Shown: piece by piece, positions 52,064-59,745 of the stretch
How positions within the stretch are numbered: position 1 is the stretch's first letter
Layout: the number at the start of each line of letters is the position of its first letter
NCBI GenBank assembly: GCA_944323995.1
Contig: CALUUN010000005.1
Span: 1 to 64,000, forward strand
DNA length: 64,000 bases
Origin: Candidatus Gastranaerophilales bacterium
GTDB lineage: Bacteria; Cyanobacteriota; Vampirovibrionia; Gastranaerophilales; Gastranaerophilaceae
Reading direction: 5' to 3'
The notes under the pieces: model-generated
The model's database searches: none
Seen by the model: the letters and a program-made list of their open reading frames with translations, nothing else
Told to the model about the DNA's origin: nothing
Translations under genes and position numbers: made by a program

Positions 52064-52777
52064 AGCGTGTTTGTAGCGTTCTATTAAATTCGTTTCGGTA
52101 TTTTCGGCATTTGAATTTTTCTGAGCGCCCTTCATTGAAGGATGTTCACTGTACGTATTTTTTGTTTCTGGATGGGTAACTGCGGGTTTGTCATTTTTGC
52201 TCATCCATGCTTTAGTTTTATCCGCAAGCGGTGTAGCAATGAACGGAACGATAACACGTTTTCCGACAATTGTAGCGGCAGCAAGGGATGTTACGTAACT
52301 GAATGCATCTTCCGCTACTTTTCTTGTTTTGCCGAAGGCTTCATGGAATTGCGGGCCGGTCATTCCTTTGCAGGAATCAATATTCTTAACCAGTGCCTGA
52401 TAGCCTTTTTGTGCGGATCTGCTGTTGAATACTTTGCCGAACAATGCGTTAAACATTTTCTTTTGAACATTTTTGTTTGAAACAGTAAAGAACATCAAAA
52501 GCTGCATTGCTATCATTAATCCGCCGTTTGCAAGGTCTAATGCCGCAACGAATTTACGTTTATCATCGGGGATTTTTTTGTTATTCAAACTCTGTTTAAC
52601 ATACAGATAACATCCGTAACCGTCCCTTAAGACAATTGATACAACGCCCAGTCCGTTTACGAAGTTTCTGTTATCTTTGTAATACTGGTTGCAAATGTTT
52701 TTTGAAACTTTTGTTTTTGCCAAACCGTTAACTGCCCAGTGCAGCGGTTTTTCTACGATTTTTCCTACGCTGCTCAT
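52052..52777 (-). CDS. Hypothetical protein, 241 residues (with 52774 partner)
   Basis: No family recognised. The protein has one or two hydrophobic stretches (LANGGLMIAMQLLMFFTV and VTSLAAATIVGKRVIVPFIATPLA) in a basic, helical body. The C-terminal tail (about 185-241) is Asn/His/Thr/Lys-rich and probably disordered. It overlaps the upstream 493-residue gene by four bases, so the two are coupled and likely work together, perhaps at the membrane. CCGAGGTG precedes the ATG. Confidence 0.68.
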   Translation of the reverse strand: MSSVGKIVEKPLHWAVNGLAKTKVSKNICNQYYKDNRNFVNGLGVVSIVLRDGYGCYLYVKQSLNNKKIPDDKRKFVAALDLANGGLMIAMQLLMFFTVSNKNVQKKMFNALFGKVFNSRSAQKGYQALVKNIDSCKGMTGPQFHEAFGKTRKVAEDAFSYVTSLAAATIVGKRVIVPFIATPLADKTKAWMSKNDKPAVTHPETKNTYSEHPSMKGAQKNSNAENTETNLIERYKHASHQ

Positions 52778-54255
52778 GATTTCACCTCGGCATTTTTATT
52801 AGCTTTTTCAACCATTTCTTTTGATACATTATTGTGTTTTTTGTTTGAAAGATTCGGGAAAGCCCAGTCCATGAATCTCGGATATATCCAGTTCAAAAGA
52901 CTGCAGGTAATCGGGAGCATACACAATGCAACGATTAAACCTGTTTGTGCTTTAAATCCTGAACGATTTCGTTTTACGCCTTCTTTATATGTGTCCGCAA
53001 CCTGTTTTGCAAAGTCTTTTACGTATTCTTCAAGTCTTGACTTCTGATTTGCGGATTTGATCATCTGAATTTTATCTTTGATATACTTATCAGCCTGCGC
53101 AACAGTCATCTCACCGCTGCTGGTTTTTGCTTTGATGTCGTTTAGTACGTCGAGCATGCGGCTTATGGCATTTTGTCTGGGGGCTATTCTTTCGTCAAAT
53201 ATGAATTTTGAAATTTCAGCGTCGCTGCCCAGTTTGCTGTATATATTCAAATCTTCAATCATGCCGGACAACTTGCCTTTAACAGGGCCTAATGATTTGC
53301 CGCTCAGACGGCCTTTAACTTCTTTTACAAGATTGATTAATTCCGGATTGGCATTGTTTCTGCGTAATTCTTTAATTTCGCGGTTCAGGAACTTTCTGTA
53401 TTGTCTTGCGGCGCTTGCGCTGCCCGGTTTTTCGCGGGTCAAAAGTTCATCCAGTTTTTTATTCAAGCCGGTTAAGAGTTTTTTTGATTCGGCAGGATGG
53501 GATTTGTAGAATCTTGCACGCTCAATTTTTTTAGGAGCTTTAACTTCCAGACATTTTTTGAATTCGTCATCCTGTTTTTTAATCAATTTGTCAAGCGTAT
53601 CTTGAGTTGCTTTTTTAAATATCGGGTCGTCTTCGGTAATTATAATCGGTTTTCCGTCTTTTGTCGGAATTTCGATTTTTCCGTTTTTAATCATTTCAAC
53701 TAATTTTGCCGACTGATCTTTTTGAGCTTGATCGACAGCTTTTTTAACCGCTTCTTTATCCCAGTCCGGATGTAATTTTTTAATCTGTTTGGTAAGATAT
53801 TTTGCATCCTGGAATAATGTTGTATTCAAATGTTGAGGCAGAGAGCCTTCATTCGACCATTTGGAAATCAATGTGTTAAACGGAACAACTGCAGCGGCCT
53901 GTGTGCCGATTGCAAGTACGGCCGAAACGGGCTGTCTCCAGGCTGAATATGTTCTCGTGTCTTTATCGGTTTTGGAAAGCGGGTTCCATTTTATAAATAT
54001 CGGGGCGACTAAACCTGTACCAACCGAGTTAAATATGGTATTGAAAACTTCACCTTCCTGCTTTTTGATGAAGTCCATAAACTTGAATCCGTTTCCCATC
54101 ATGCCTTTTAATGTTGAAACTATCACATCAGTGGATACTTTCTGTATCGGGGCGCCGATGGCTCCCTGAAAACTCGGTGCTGCGAAACTGCGGGTTTTCT
54201 TTGCCGCATCGCGGTAAACACCTGAATAATTGTTATTTATTTTTTCCACTTTCAT
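52774..54255 (-). CDS. Hypothetical protein, 493 residues, N-terminal SFQG motif
   Basis: The protein starts MKVEKINNNYSGVYRD, with AAPSFQGAI near residue 28, like the F-x-G/A tags of other unknown proteins in this window. Hydrophobic stretches lie at about 78-90 and about 110-125 (VSAVLAIGTQAAAVVPF). A long charged helical middle (about 150-430) is probably coiled coil. A C-terminal membrane-like segment follows (TGLIVALCMLPITCSLLNWIYP). No known domain. A strong promoter and a structured leader of about 180 bases lie upstream. It is coupled to the 52052 gene. Confidence 0.7.
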   Translation of the reverse strand: MKVEKINNNYSGVYRDAAKKTRSFAAPSFQGAIGAPIQKVSTDVIVSTLKGMMGNGFKFMDFIKKQEGEVFNTIFNSVGTGLVAPIFIKWNPLSKTDKDTRTYSAWRQPVSAVLAIGTQAAAVVPFNTLISKWSNEGSLPQHLNTTLFQDAKYLTKQIKKLHPDWDKEAVKKAVDQAQKDQSAKLVEMIKNGKIEIPTKDGKPIIITEDDPIFKKATQDTLDKLIKKQDDEFKKCLEVKAPKKIERARFYKSHPAESKKLLTGLNKKLDELLTREKPGSASAARQYRKFLNREIKELRRNNANPELINLVKEVKGRLSGKSLGPVKGKLSGMIEDLNIYSKLGSDAEISKFIFDERIAPRQNAISRMLDVLNDIKAKTSSGEMTVAQADKYIKDKIQMIKSANQKSRLEEYVKDFAKQVADTYKEGVKRNRSGFKAQTGLIVALCMLPITCSLLNWIYPRFMDWAFPNLSNKKHNNVSKEMVEKANKNAEVKS

Positions 54256-54472
54256 AATATCTACCTACAAACACCTTCTATATATATAGAGTCTTTAACA
54301 AAAATAAAATTGCTATCAGATCTCATCAATATGAAGTTTTGTTAACAAATTCGGACGATAAATAAACCATCCGTCGGAAACGGTTATTAACTTTACTGCA
54401 GAAAATATTAACTTCCATCCCTGTCCGATTAACGGATACACATCTATTATACATCATCAAGCCGTGTGTCAA
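54256..54472 (-). promoter_or_regulatory. Promoter and long structured 5' leader of the 54255 gene
   Basis: On the minus strand TTGACA (54467-54472) and TATAAT (54446-54451, 15-base spacing; TAATAG fits 17) predict a start near 54438, giving a leader of about 183 bases. In it, TCCG...CGGA and CCGT...ACGG small hairpins compete with a longer TCGGAC / GTCCGA pairing, a layout typical of switching RNAs. Also present is a ctatatatatag palindrome near 54280. I found no match to a riboswitch I know. The pgpH promoter lies beyond it, on the plus strand. Confidence 0.4.
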
Positions 54473-54534
54473 GTATCGTAACACTTGAAAAAAATTCAGG
54501 AAGTTATAAAATATATACAAAAAGGAAATTAATC

Positions 54535-56712
54535 ATGATTATAGATAACGTAAAAAGATTTGTAACTTCAGCCAATACGATTAAAATATCGGCACTTATC
54601 GGCTTTACTGTTTTAATGACTGCGGTAATTGCGTCACAGAATTATTTTTTCCAGAATATTATTGAAAACGGAATAAGCAAACGCGATATTATTGCGCAAA
54701 AGACTTTGACCGTGGTTGATGTTAAAAGAACCGAACAGCACAGAAAAGAAGTCGCATCAAAAGTTGAGCCGGTGTTAACGGCTGCCGAGGATGAATTTAT
54801 TAAGACAAATCTTGTGACAATGGAAAATTCAATTGTCCAGATACGTAAAAAAGATACAATGAATTCGGTAAAACTTGAGGAACTAGGAATCCTGCTTGAT
54901 TTGTCCGGAAACCCGAGAAAAGATTTTATAACGACCTTTTTGTTGAAATCGGATGATGCAAGCCTTCATGAAGTTTTTGACAAAGCTAACATGACTCTGG
55001 ACAAAATTCTTCGTGCCGGTATAAGTGAAAAAGATTATGAGAATAATGATATTCACCTGCTGGTTGCAAATAATATGGTTTCAAATGTTTCAAAGCGTCA
55101 GATATCGGTTATAAGTGCGCTTTTAGAACAGGTTATTGTACCGAACCTTGTGGTTGATGAATTTGCTACCGAAATTGCAAGAAAAAATGCGATGAATTCG
55201 GTTAAACCATACGAAATAACTTTCCAGAAAGGTGACAAAATTCTGTTTGACGGAGAGCCTGTCACACGTTTGAAACGCGATGCACTCAGACAGGCCGGAT
55301 ATAACGTCTATGAACTTAACTGGCAGGGACTTGCGGCAATATATATTCTGGTATTTCTGGCAACAATTATGTTTCTCGGGTATATGAAATTTTTTGAGAA
55401 AAAATTCTTAGAACCCAATTACCTTGCGATTTCCGCTGTTTTATCAATAATCGTTGCACTTATTGCAACGGTCATGCCTACGGGATTTTCGCCATATATA
55501 CTGCCTATTCCGGCGTATGTAATCATAATGTCGATATTTTTAAATCCGCGTGTTGCATGTATTGCGACGGTTATTCTGGCATGTGTACTTGCAACGGGCG
55601 CCCAGTATGATATTCAGTGGCTCATAACATTTATTTTGCTGGGTATGGTTTCTATGATTACGCTTTCACAAATCAGATTTTCAAGAAGATTTGACCTTAT
55701 AAAAACAGGATTTCACATTTCTCTTGCGGGTCTTGTGATTGTTTTGAGCATATATTTAATTGAAAAATGTCTTATTGATGTAAGCAATATAATGATTTTG
55801 CAAAACTGTGTTTTCATATTTTTAAACGGCATATTAAGTTCAATAATTGCTTTGGGGCTTTTCCCGATATTTGAAAGCTGGTTTAAAATTATCACTCCGT
55901 ACGGACTTGCAGAGCTTGCGGATCACAATCAGCCGTTATTGAAGCGTTTGCAGTTTGAGGCGCCAGGAACTTACCACCACAGCCTTATGGTGTCTAATCT
56001 TTGCGAGGCGGCTGCGGAAGCTATCGGAGCAAATCCTATTCTCGCACGTGTCGGTGCGTTTTATCATGATATCGGAAAACTCAAACGTCCGCTGTTTTTT
56101 GTTGAAAACCAGTCCTATTTCGGAATTGAAAACCCGCACCAGAAACTTAATCCCAGATTAAGCAAGATGGTTATCACAGCCCATCCGAAAGACGGTGTCG
56201 AGCTTGCAAAAGAATACGGGCTGCCGCCGGTAATTCATAATTTTATTCTCCAGCATCACGGAGAAGGGCTTGCAAGCTATTTTTACAATCAGGCGGTTCA
56301 GGAAGAAGGCTTGGAAAACGTAAAAGAAGAGCAGTTCAGGTACACAGGCCCAAAACCCAACACAAAAGAAACCGCAATATTGATGATTGCGGATGCCGTG
56401 GAATCTGCGGTACGTTCTTTGAAAAACCCGACGCCCGAAGAAATTGAAAAAATAATAGACAAAATTATAGTTGAAAGATTGAACGATACTCAGCTTGCGG
56501 ACAGTCCGCTGACCCTGCATGATTTGAAGGTTATAGCGGCGACTTTCAGCAGAATTTTACGCGGTATGCAGCACAACAGAATTAAGTATCAGGAAAATCT
56601 GGCGGAAGAATTCGGCAAAAACAAGATTATAATGCCGAACAAAACGCTTGATGCGGATTTGGAAAATAAGATTAAACAGCTGGAACAACGCAGTGACGAA
56701 AACAAAGATTAA
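54535..56712 (+). CDS. 7TM-HD phosphodiesterase, PgpH family (c-di-AMP hydrolase)
   Basis: The 725-residue membrane protein has an N-terminal helix and an extracytoplasmic 7TMR-HDED-type domain (about 40-270). About seven membrane helices follow (YILVFLATIMFLGYM onwards), then a cytoplasmic HD domain with GTYHHSLMVSNL, FYHDIGKLKRP near residue 510, TAHPKDGVEL and HHGEG. This is the layout of PgpH, which cleaves c-di-AMP to pApA. The start at 54535 has AAAGGAAA upstream. It is followed by ybeY and dgkA, the same order as in Firmicutes (yqfF-yqfG-dgkA). Confidence 0.92.
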   Translation: MIIDNVKRFVTSANTIKISALIGFTVLMTAVIASQNYFFQNIIENGISKRDIIAQKTLTVVDVKRTEQHRKEVASKVEPVLTAAEDEFIKTNLVTMENSIVQIRKKDTMNSVKLEELGILLDLSGNPRKDFITTFLLKSDDASLHEVFDKANMTLDKILRAGISEKDYENNDIHLLVANNMVSNVSKRQISVISALLEQVIVPNLVVDEFATEIARKNAMNSVKPYEITFQKGDKILFDGEPVTRLKRDALRQAGYNVYELNWQGLAAIYILVFLATIMFLGYMKFFEKKFLEPNYLAISAVLSIIVALIATVMPTGFSPYILPIPAYVIIMSIFLNPRVACIATVILACVLATGAQYDIQWLITFILLGMVSMITLSQIRFSRRFDLIKTGFHISLAGLVIVLSIYLIEKCLIDVSNIMILQNCVFIFLNGILSSIIALGLFPIFESWFKIITPYGLAELADHNQPLLKRLQFEAPGTYHHSLMVSNLCEAAAEAIGANPILARVGAFYHDIGKLKRPLFFVENQSYFGIENPHQKLNPRLSKMVITAHPKDGVELAKEYGLPPVIHNFILQHHGEGLASYFYNQAVQEEGLENVKEEQFRYTGPKPNTKETAILMIADAVESAVRSLKNPTPEEIEKIIDKIIVERLNDTQLADSPLTLHDLKVIAATFSRILRGMQHNRIKYQENLAEEFGKNKIIMPNKTLDADLENKIKQLEQRSDENKD

Positions 56713-57190
56713 TGTGTTTAGTGAAAATATTTTCAGCACCCGCGAGATTAATGAAAGAAAATTCATAAATATCGCCAAAAAGGTTCTGCGGTTTTATTTG
56801 TCTGAAATTTTTGAAAAATCATGTCTTGCCGGATACGATTTCAACACGATTTCTTTTGATTTTTTGTACTGTGACAGCAAAAAAACTCATGAGATTAACA
56901 AAGAATACAGAAACAAAGATTATCCGGCGGATATTATAACTTTTGCGATATTTGCGGACAGCGAAGAAAAATTTATTTTTGACGGTGAAATTAATCTGGG
57001 CGAAGTCATAATAGCAATTGATAAAGTCGAAGAAGAAGCACGGAAAAAAGGTACGGGATTTGATTATGAACTTGCGTTTTTAATCAGTCACGGCATAATG
57101 CATCTTTTAGGATTTGACCATCAAACGGAAGAAGACTATAATTTTGTTGTAGGAATGCAGAATACGGCTCTGGAAGGTATTTTATTATGA
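56693..57190 (+). CDS. ybeY: Endoribonuclease YbeY (rRNA maturation)
   Basis: YbeY is a zinc endoribonuclease for 16S rRNA 3' processing and ribosome quality control. The 165-residue form has the metal motif H-G-x-x-H-L-x-G-x-D-H (ISHGIMHLLGFDHQ) and the earlier YRNKDYPADIITFA. The start is uncertain. GTG at 56693 overlaps the pgpH end by 20 bases. Another GTG at 56714 follows the pgpH stop, and an upstream TTG at 56648 seems too long. It overlaps dgkA by four bases. Confidence 0.9.
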   Translation: MTKTKINVFSENIFSTREINERKFINIAKKVLRFYLSEIFEKSCLAGYDFNTISFDFLYCDSKKTHEINKEYRNKDYPADIITFAIFADSEEKFIFDGEINLGEVIIAIDKVEEEARKKGTGFDYELAFLISHGIMHLLGFDHQTEEDYNFVVGMQNTALEGILL

Positions 57191-57567
57191 GTAAATTCAA
57201 ATCGCAGGGATTTTTTAATACATTCAAAAACGCCCGCAAAGGACTCCGGCTTGTTTTAAAAAGCGAGGTTAATATACGAGTGCATTTTTGCGCCGCGTTA
57301 TTAATTCTTCTTGCAGCGATTTTACTTGAATTTTCCGCAACAAAAATCTGTGTGCTGCTTTTAACAATTTCTGCCGTAATTTGTGCGGAAATGGTTAATT
57401 CCGCAATTGAATTTTCACTTGATGCGGTTTTTCATAACAAATATTCAAAACTTGTAGGCATGGCAAAAGATATTGCGGCGGGCGCAGTTATGTTTACAAC
57501 GTTCATTGCGGTTGCAATAGGGCTTTTGCTTTTTCTGCCGCCGATTTTTGATTTACTTATAAAATAA
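57187..57567 (+). CDS. dgkA: Diacylglycerol kinase family (undecaprenol kinase-like)
   Basis: This small integral membrane kinase phosphorylates undecaprenol or diacylglycerol. The 126-residue protein has three membrane helices and family signatures: FKNARKGLRLVLKSEVNIRVH near the N-terminus, CAEMVNSAIEFSLDAV and AKDIAAGAVMF. In this gene context an undecaprenol role, feeding lipid carrier to cell-wall synthesis, is more likely than the E. coli DgkA role. It starts inside the ybeY stop (ATGA). Confidence 0.92.
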   Translation: MSKFKSQGFFNTFKNARKGLRLVLKSEVNIRVHFCAALLILLAAILLEFSATKICVLLLTISAVICAEMVNSAIEFSLDAVFHNKYSKLVGMAKDIAAGAVMFTTFIAVAIGLLLFLPPIFDLLIK

Positions 57568-57600
57568 AAAGTCTTAAGCATTGCTCAAGACTTTATAAAC
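57566..57600. terminator. Hairpin terminator between dgkA and the 57628 gene
   Basis: AAAGTCTT-AGC / GCT-AAGACTTT with one mismatch. The T-run is strong on the minus strand and weak on the plus strand. A TTTCTTTA octamer repeat follows at about 57602-57630. Confidence 0.8.
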
Positions 57601-57627
57601 CACATTTCTTTCTTTATTTCTTTATTT

Positions 57628-57831
57628 CTAGTTATTGCTTAATACTAATCTGAATGTCGCAAGATTTTTGATGGAAAGCATTTTGTGCTTGTTATGCTGT
57701 TCGTCAGCAATATTGAAGATGCGGATTATACGCTGAATTTCTTCAAGATCTTTTCTTGATTCGATTTTGTAGACGTTATTAATCGGATCTGATACTACTG
57801 ACATCATTGTGTTTAATTCTTGTTCTTTCAT
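57628..57831 (-). CDS. Small hypothetical protein, 67 residues
   Basis: The small charged, helical protein (MKEQELNTMMSVVSDPINNV... SRKDLEEIQRIIRIFNIADEQ) has no signal peptide or known motif. GAGGAT precedes the ATG. A promoter TTGAAC-N16-TATACA lies on the minus strand about 30-55 bases upstream, and a hairpin terminator follows the stop, so it is a plausible single-gene unit. It could be a small regulator. Nothing more can be said. Confidence 0.65.
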   Translation of the reverse strand: MKEQELNTMMSVVSDPINNVYKIESRKDLEEIQRIIRIFNIADEQHNKHKMLSIKNLATFRLVLSNN

Positions 57832-57940
57832 TGAGTTATCCTCTTTCCAACCTGTATATTTTAATAAAGGATTTGTTCAATGAAAAATTGCTTTTTTAAT
57901 CCGGTACGTTGTAACATTTGTTTACAATGAAAAATTTTGC

Positions 57941-58708
57941 TTAACAGCATTCTTTTTTAGCTTTTTTCCAGAGTTTGTCAAATTCTTCAAACGAATATTG
58001 TTCAAGTGGTTTTACGGCTAATTCTTCCATTTTGCGGAAACGTTTTTCAAATTTTTTGTTTGATTTTAAAAGCGCCTGTTCTGCATCGAGCTTATTCCAG
58101 CGAGCGAGATTTACGACGGCAAAGAGTATGTCGCCGAGTTCTTCTTCCATATGTAATTTATCATGTTCAAGGCATGCTTGTTTAAACTCGTCAAATTCGG
58201 AAAAGATGCATTCATACAGAGATTTTTCATCCGGCCATTCAAACCCGGTTTTGACCGCTCTTTTGCTGATTTTTTGCGCACTCATCAGAGCTGACTGTGA
58301 CTTTGAAATCCCGTCCATTGCGGATTTTCTGTGCGGTTTTTCTTCGGCTTTGAGTTTGTCCCAGTTGTCGAGAATCTCTGCGGTGGAGCTTACTTTTGTC
58401 GTCCCGAAAACGTGCGGGTGGCGGTGAATTAATTTATCTTTAATACCTTTTGCAACATCATCTATGTTAAATTCATTTTCTTCCGAGGCAATTTGTGCAT
58501 GCAAAACAACCTGCAAAAGCACATCGCCGAGTTCTTCTTTCAAATGAACCATGTCGTTGTCATCAATGGCGTCAACGGCCTCATAGGCTTCTTCAAGCAT
58601 GTTCGGCCTGAGAGAATAATGGGTTTGCTCTCTGTCCCACTTGCAGCCGTCAGGTGCGCGCAAACTCCGTATTACTTCAATTAATTCTTCTAAATTTTCA
58701 TATCCCAT
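57941..58708 (-). CDS. mazG: Nucleoside triphosphate pyrophosphohydrolase MazG
   Basis: MazG hydrolyses NTPs to NMPs plus pyrophosphate, cleaning damaged nucleotides or adjusting (p)ppGpp. The 255-residue protein has the tandem MazG domains. The first has LRAPDGCKWDREQTHYSLRPNMLEEAYEAVDAI and LKEELGDVLLQVVLHAQIA. The second is LHMEEELGDILFAVVNLARW. The linking HPHVFGTTKV is present. TAAAAT with an extended TGA stands exactly six bases before the ATG and no Shine-Dalgarno site is seen, so a leaderless mRNA is likely. Confidence 0.95.
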   Translation of the reverse strand: MGYENLEELIEVIRSLRAPDGCKWDREQTHYSLRPNMLEEAYEAVDAIDDNDMVHLKEELGDVLLQVVLHAQIASEENEFNIDDVAKGIKDKLIHRHPHVFGTTKVSSTAEILDNWDKLKAEEKPHRKSAMDGISKSQSALMSAQKISKRAVKTGFEWPDEKSLYECIFSEFDEFKQACLEHDKLHMEEELGDILFAVVNLARWNKLDAEQALLKSNKKFEKRFRKMEELAVKPLEQYSFEEFDKLWKKAKKECC

Positions 58709-58838
58709 ATTAAAATTTTATCACAAATTCCAACTAAAGTTTATATTAATATATTAAAGAATACACCAAAAGGTGGATTTCATATCCTGATACTATGTTA
58801 TTCTATATGTGTGAATAGTTAGAGAGAGGTATACATTA

Positions 58839-59303
58839 ATGGCAATAATTGCAAAGATCGGTCAGGTTCTCAACACACCTATCAGTGTAGGAAAGACAGT
58901 AAAGCATTCATCAAACCCCTTTGCCCCGTCAACTTTTAAGGGCAATGTGTTAACTGCTGACGTATTTGAAACAAAAGCAGCTAAACCGTCTTTAAAAGAC
59001 AAATTAAAATTAAGCGCATTTGTCGGATCTATCGGCGATGCATTCCCGACATTCCGCAAAGGTATTGAATCAGTTGCTGCATTCGGCAACAGAATGAAAC
59101 AGGGATTTTCATCAGCTATAAGCAAAATTAACGAAATCGGCAGCATGGAAGTTTCCATTGATTTTGCCACTCCGGCTAAGGCTATCAAATCAGGATTTGA
59201 ATCCATGGTAGATAATTACAGTGTACAAAAGCTCAGAAAACAGGATGTCAATTCGTTGGAATCAATGTGGAAAGAGTTGTCAGGATTAAACATTGCAGCA
59301 TAG
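58839..59303 (+). CDS. Hypothetical protein, 154 residues, TFKG motif
   Basis: The protein contains NPFAPSTFKGNVLTADVFE near residue 27, the F-x-G tag seen in other unknown genes here. It is followed by a Lys-rich helical body (LKDKLKLSAFVGSIGDAFPTF) and SFESMVDNY-like acidic and basic helices. No membrane helix or known domain. GAGAGAGG precedes the ATG. It is followed 12 bases later by a HEAT-like gene in the same operon. Possibly lineage-specific. Confidence 0.68.
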   Translation: MAIIAKIGQVLNTPISVGKTVKHSSNPFAPSTFKGNVLTADVFETKAAKPSLKDKLKLSAFVGSIGDAFPTFRKGIESVAAFGNRMKQGFSSAISKINEIGSMEVSIDFATPAKAIKSGFESMVDNYSVQKLRKQDVNSLESMWKELSGLNIAA

Positions 59304-59315
59304 GGAGGATAGAAA

Positions 59316-59678
59316 ATGAAAGATAACAGAAAAGTAAGAAATATTATAGAAGCATTATGTTTGCACGAAGATCCTGACTCAATCAGAGTTTTGGAACAAA
59401 TGGGAACAAATTCATCCGATGATGAAATCAGAGAATTGACAGCACGTGCACTTGTCAGAAAAAATATGCATGACTCGCTCGCTGTAGCTATCACAAACAA
59501 AGGCAAAGGCATTAACGATATGTCCACAGTAGTTGCAATGAGCACAATCAATGAGCTTTTGGCTCTTGATAATAAAGAAGAAGCAATCAGAGTTTTGACA
59601 GATACGGTTGAAATGCATTCTGATGAAGAAGTCAGAGAAAATGCACGTTCGGTAAAAGCTCTGATGGCTTTGAGCTAA
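59316..59678 (+). CDS. Small HEAT-repeat-like protein, 120 residues
   Basis: The protein consists of helical pairs resembling HEAT/ARM units, for example DPDSIRVLEQMGTNSSDDEIRELTARALVRK and EEAIRVLTDTVEMHSDEEVRENARSVKALM. This suggests a small protein-binding scaffold. AGGGAGGAT precedes the ATG. It is cotranscribed with the TFKG-tagged protein just upstream, so the two may interact (inferred). It ends at a strong palindromic terminator. Confidence 0.65.
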   Translation: MKDNRKVRNIIEALCLHEDPDSIRVLEQMGTNSSDDEIRELTARALVRKNMHDSLAVAITNKGKGINDMSTVVAMSTINELLALDNKEEAIRVLTDTVEMHSDEEVRENARSVKALMALS

Positions 59679-59701
59679 ATAAATCCTTAATCTATAGTTT
59701 G

Positions 59702-59745
59702 GTAACACAAGAGGTTCGTCAATTGACGAACCTCTTTGTGTTATT
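59702..59745. terminator. Strong bidirectional terminator
   Basis: A near-perfect palindrome of AGAGGTTCGTCA / TGACGAACCTCT extends with CACA/TGTG at its base. It lies between the HEAT-like gene and the convergent prepilin gene, whose last codons overlap the right arm. Confidence 0.88.

Noticed and set aside
57602-57630. TTTCTTTA octamer repeat
   Set aside because: It is short and probably a chance low-complexity run near a terminator. I could not link it to the 8-bp repeats at 1-217.
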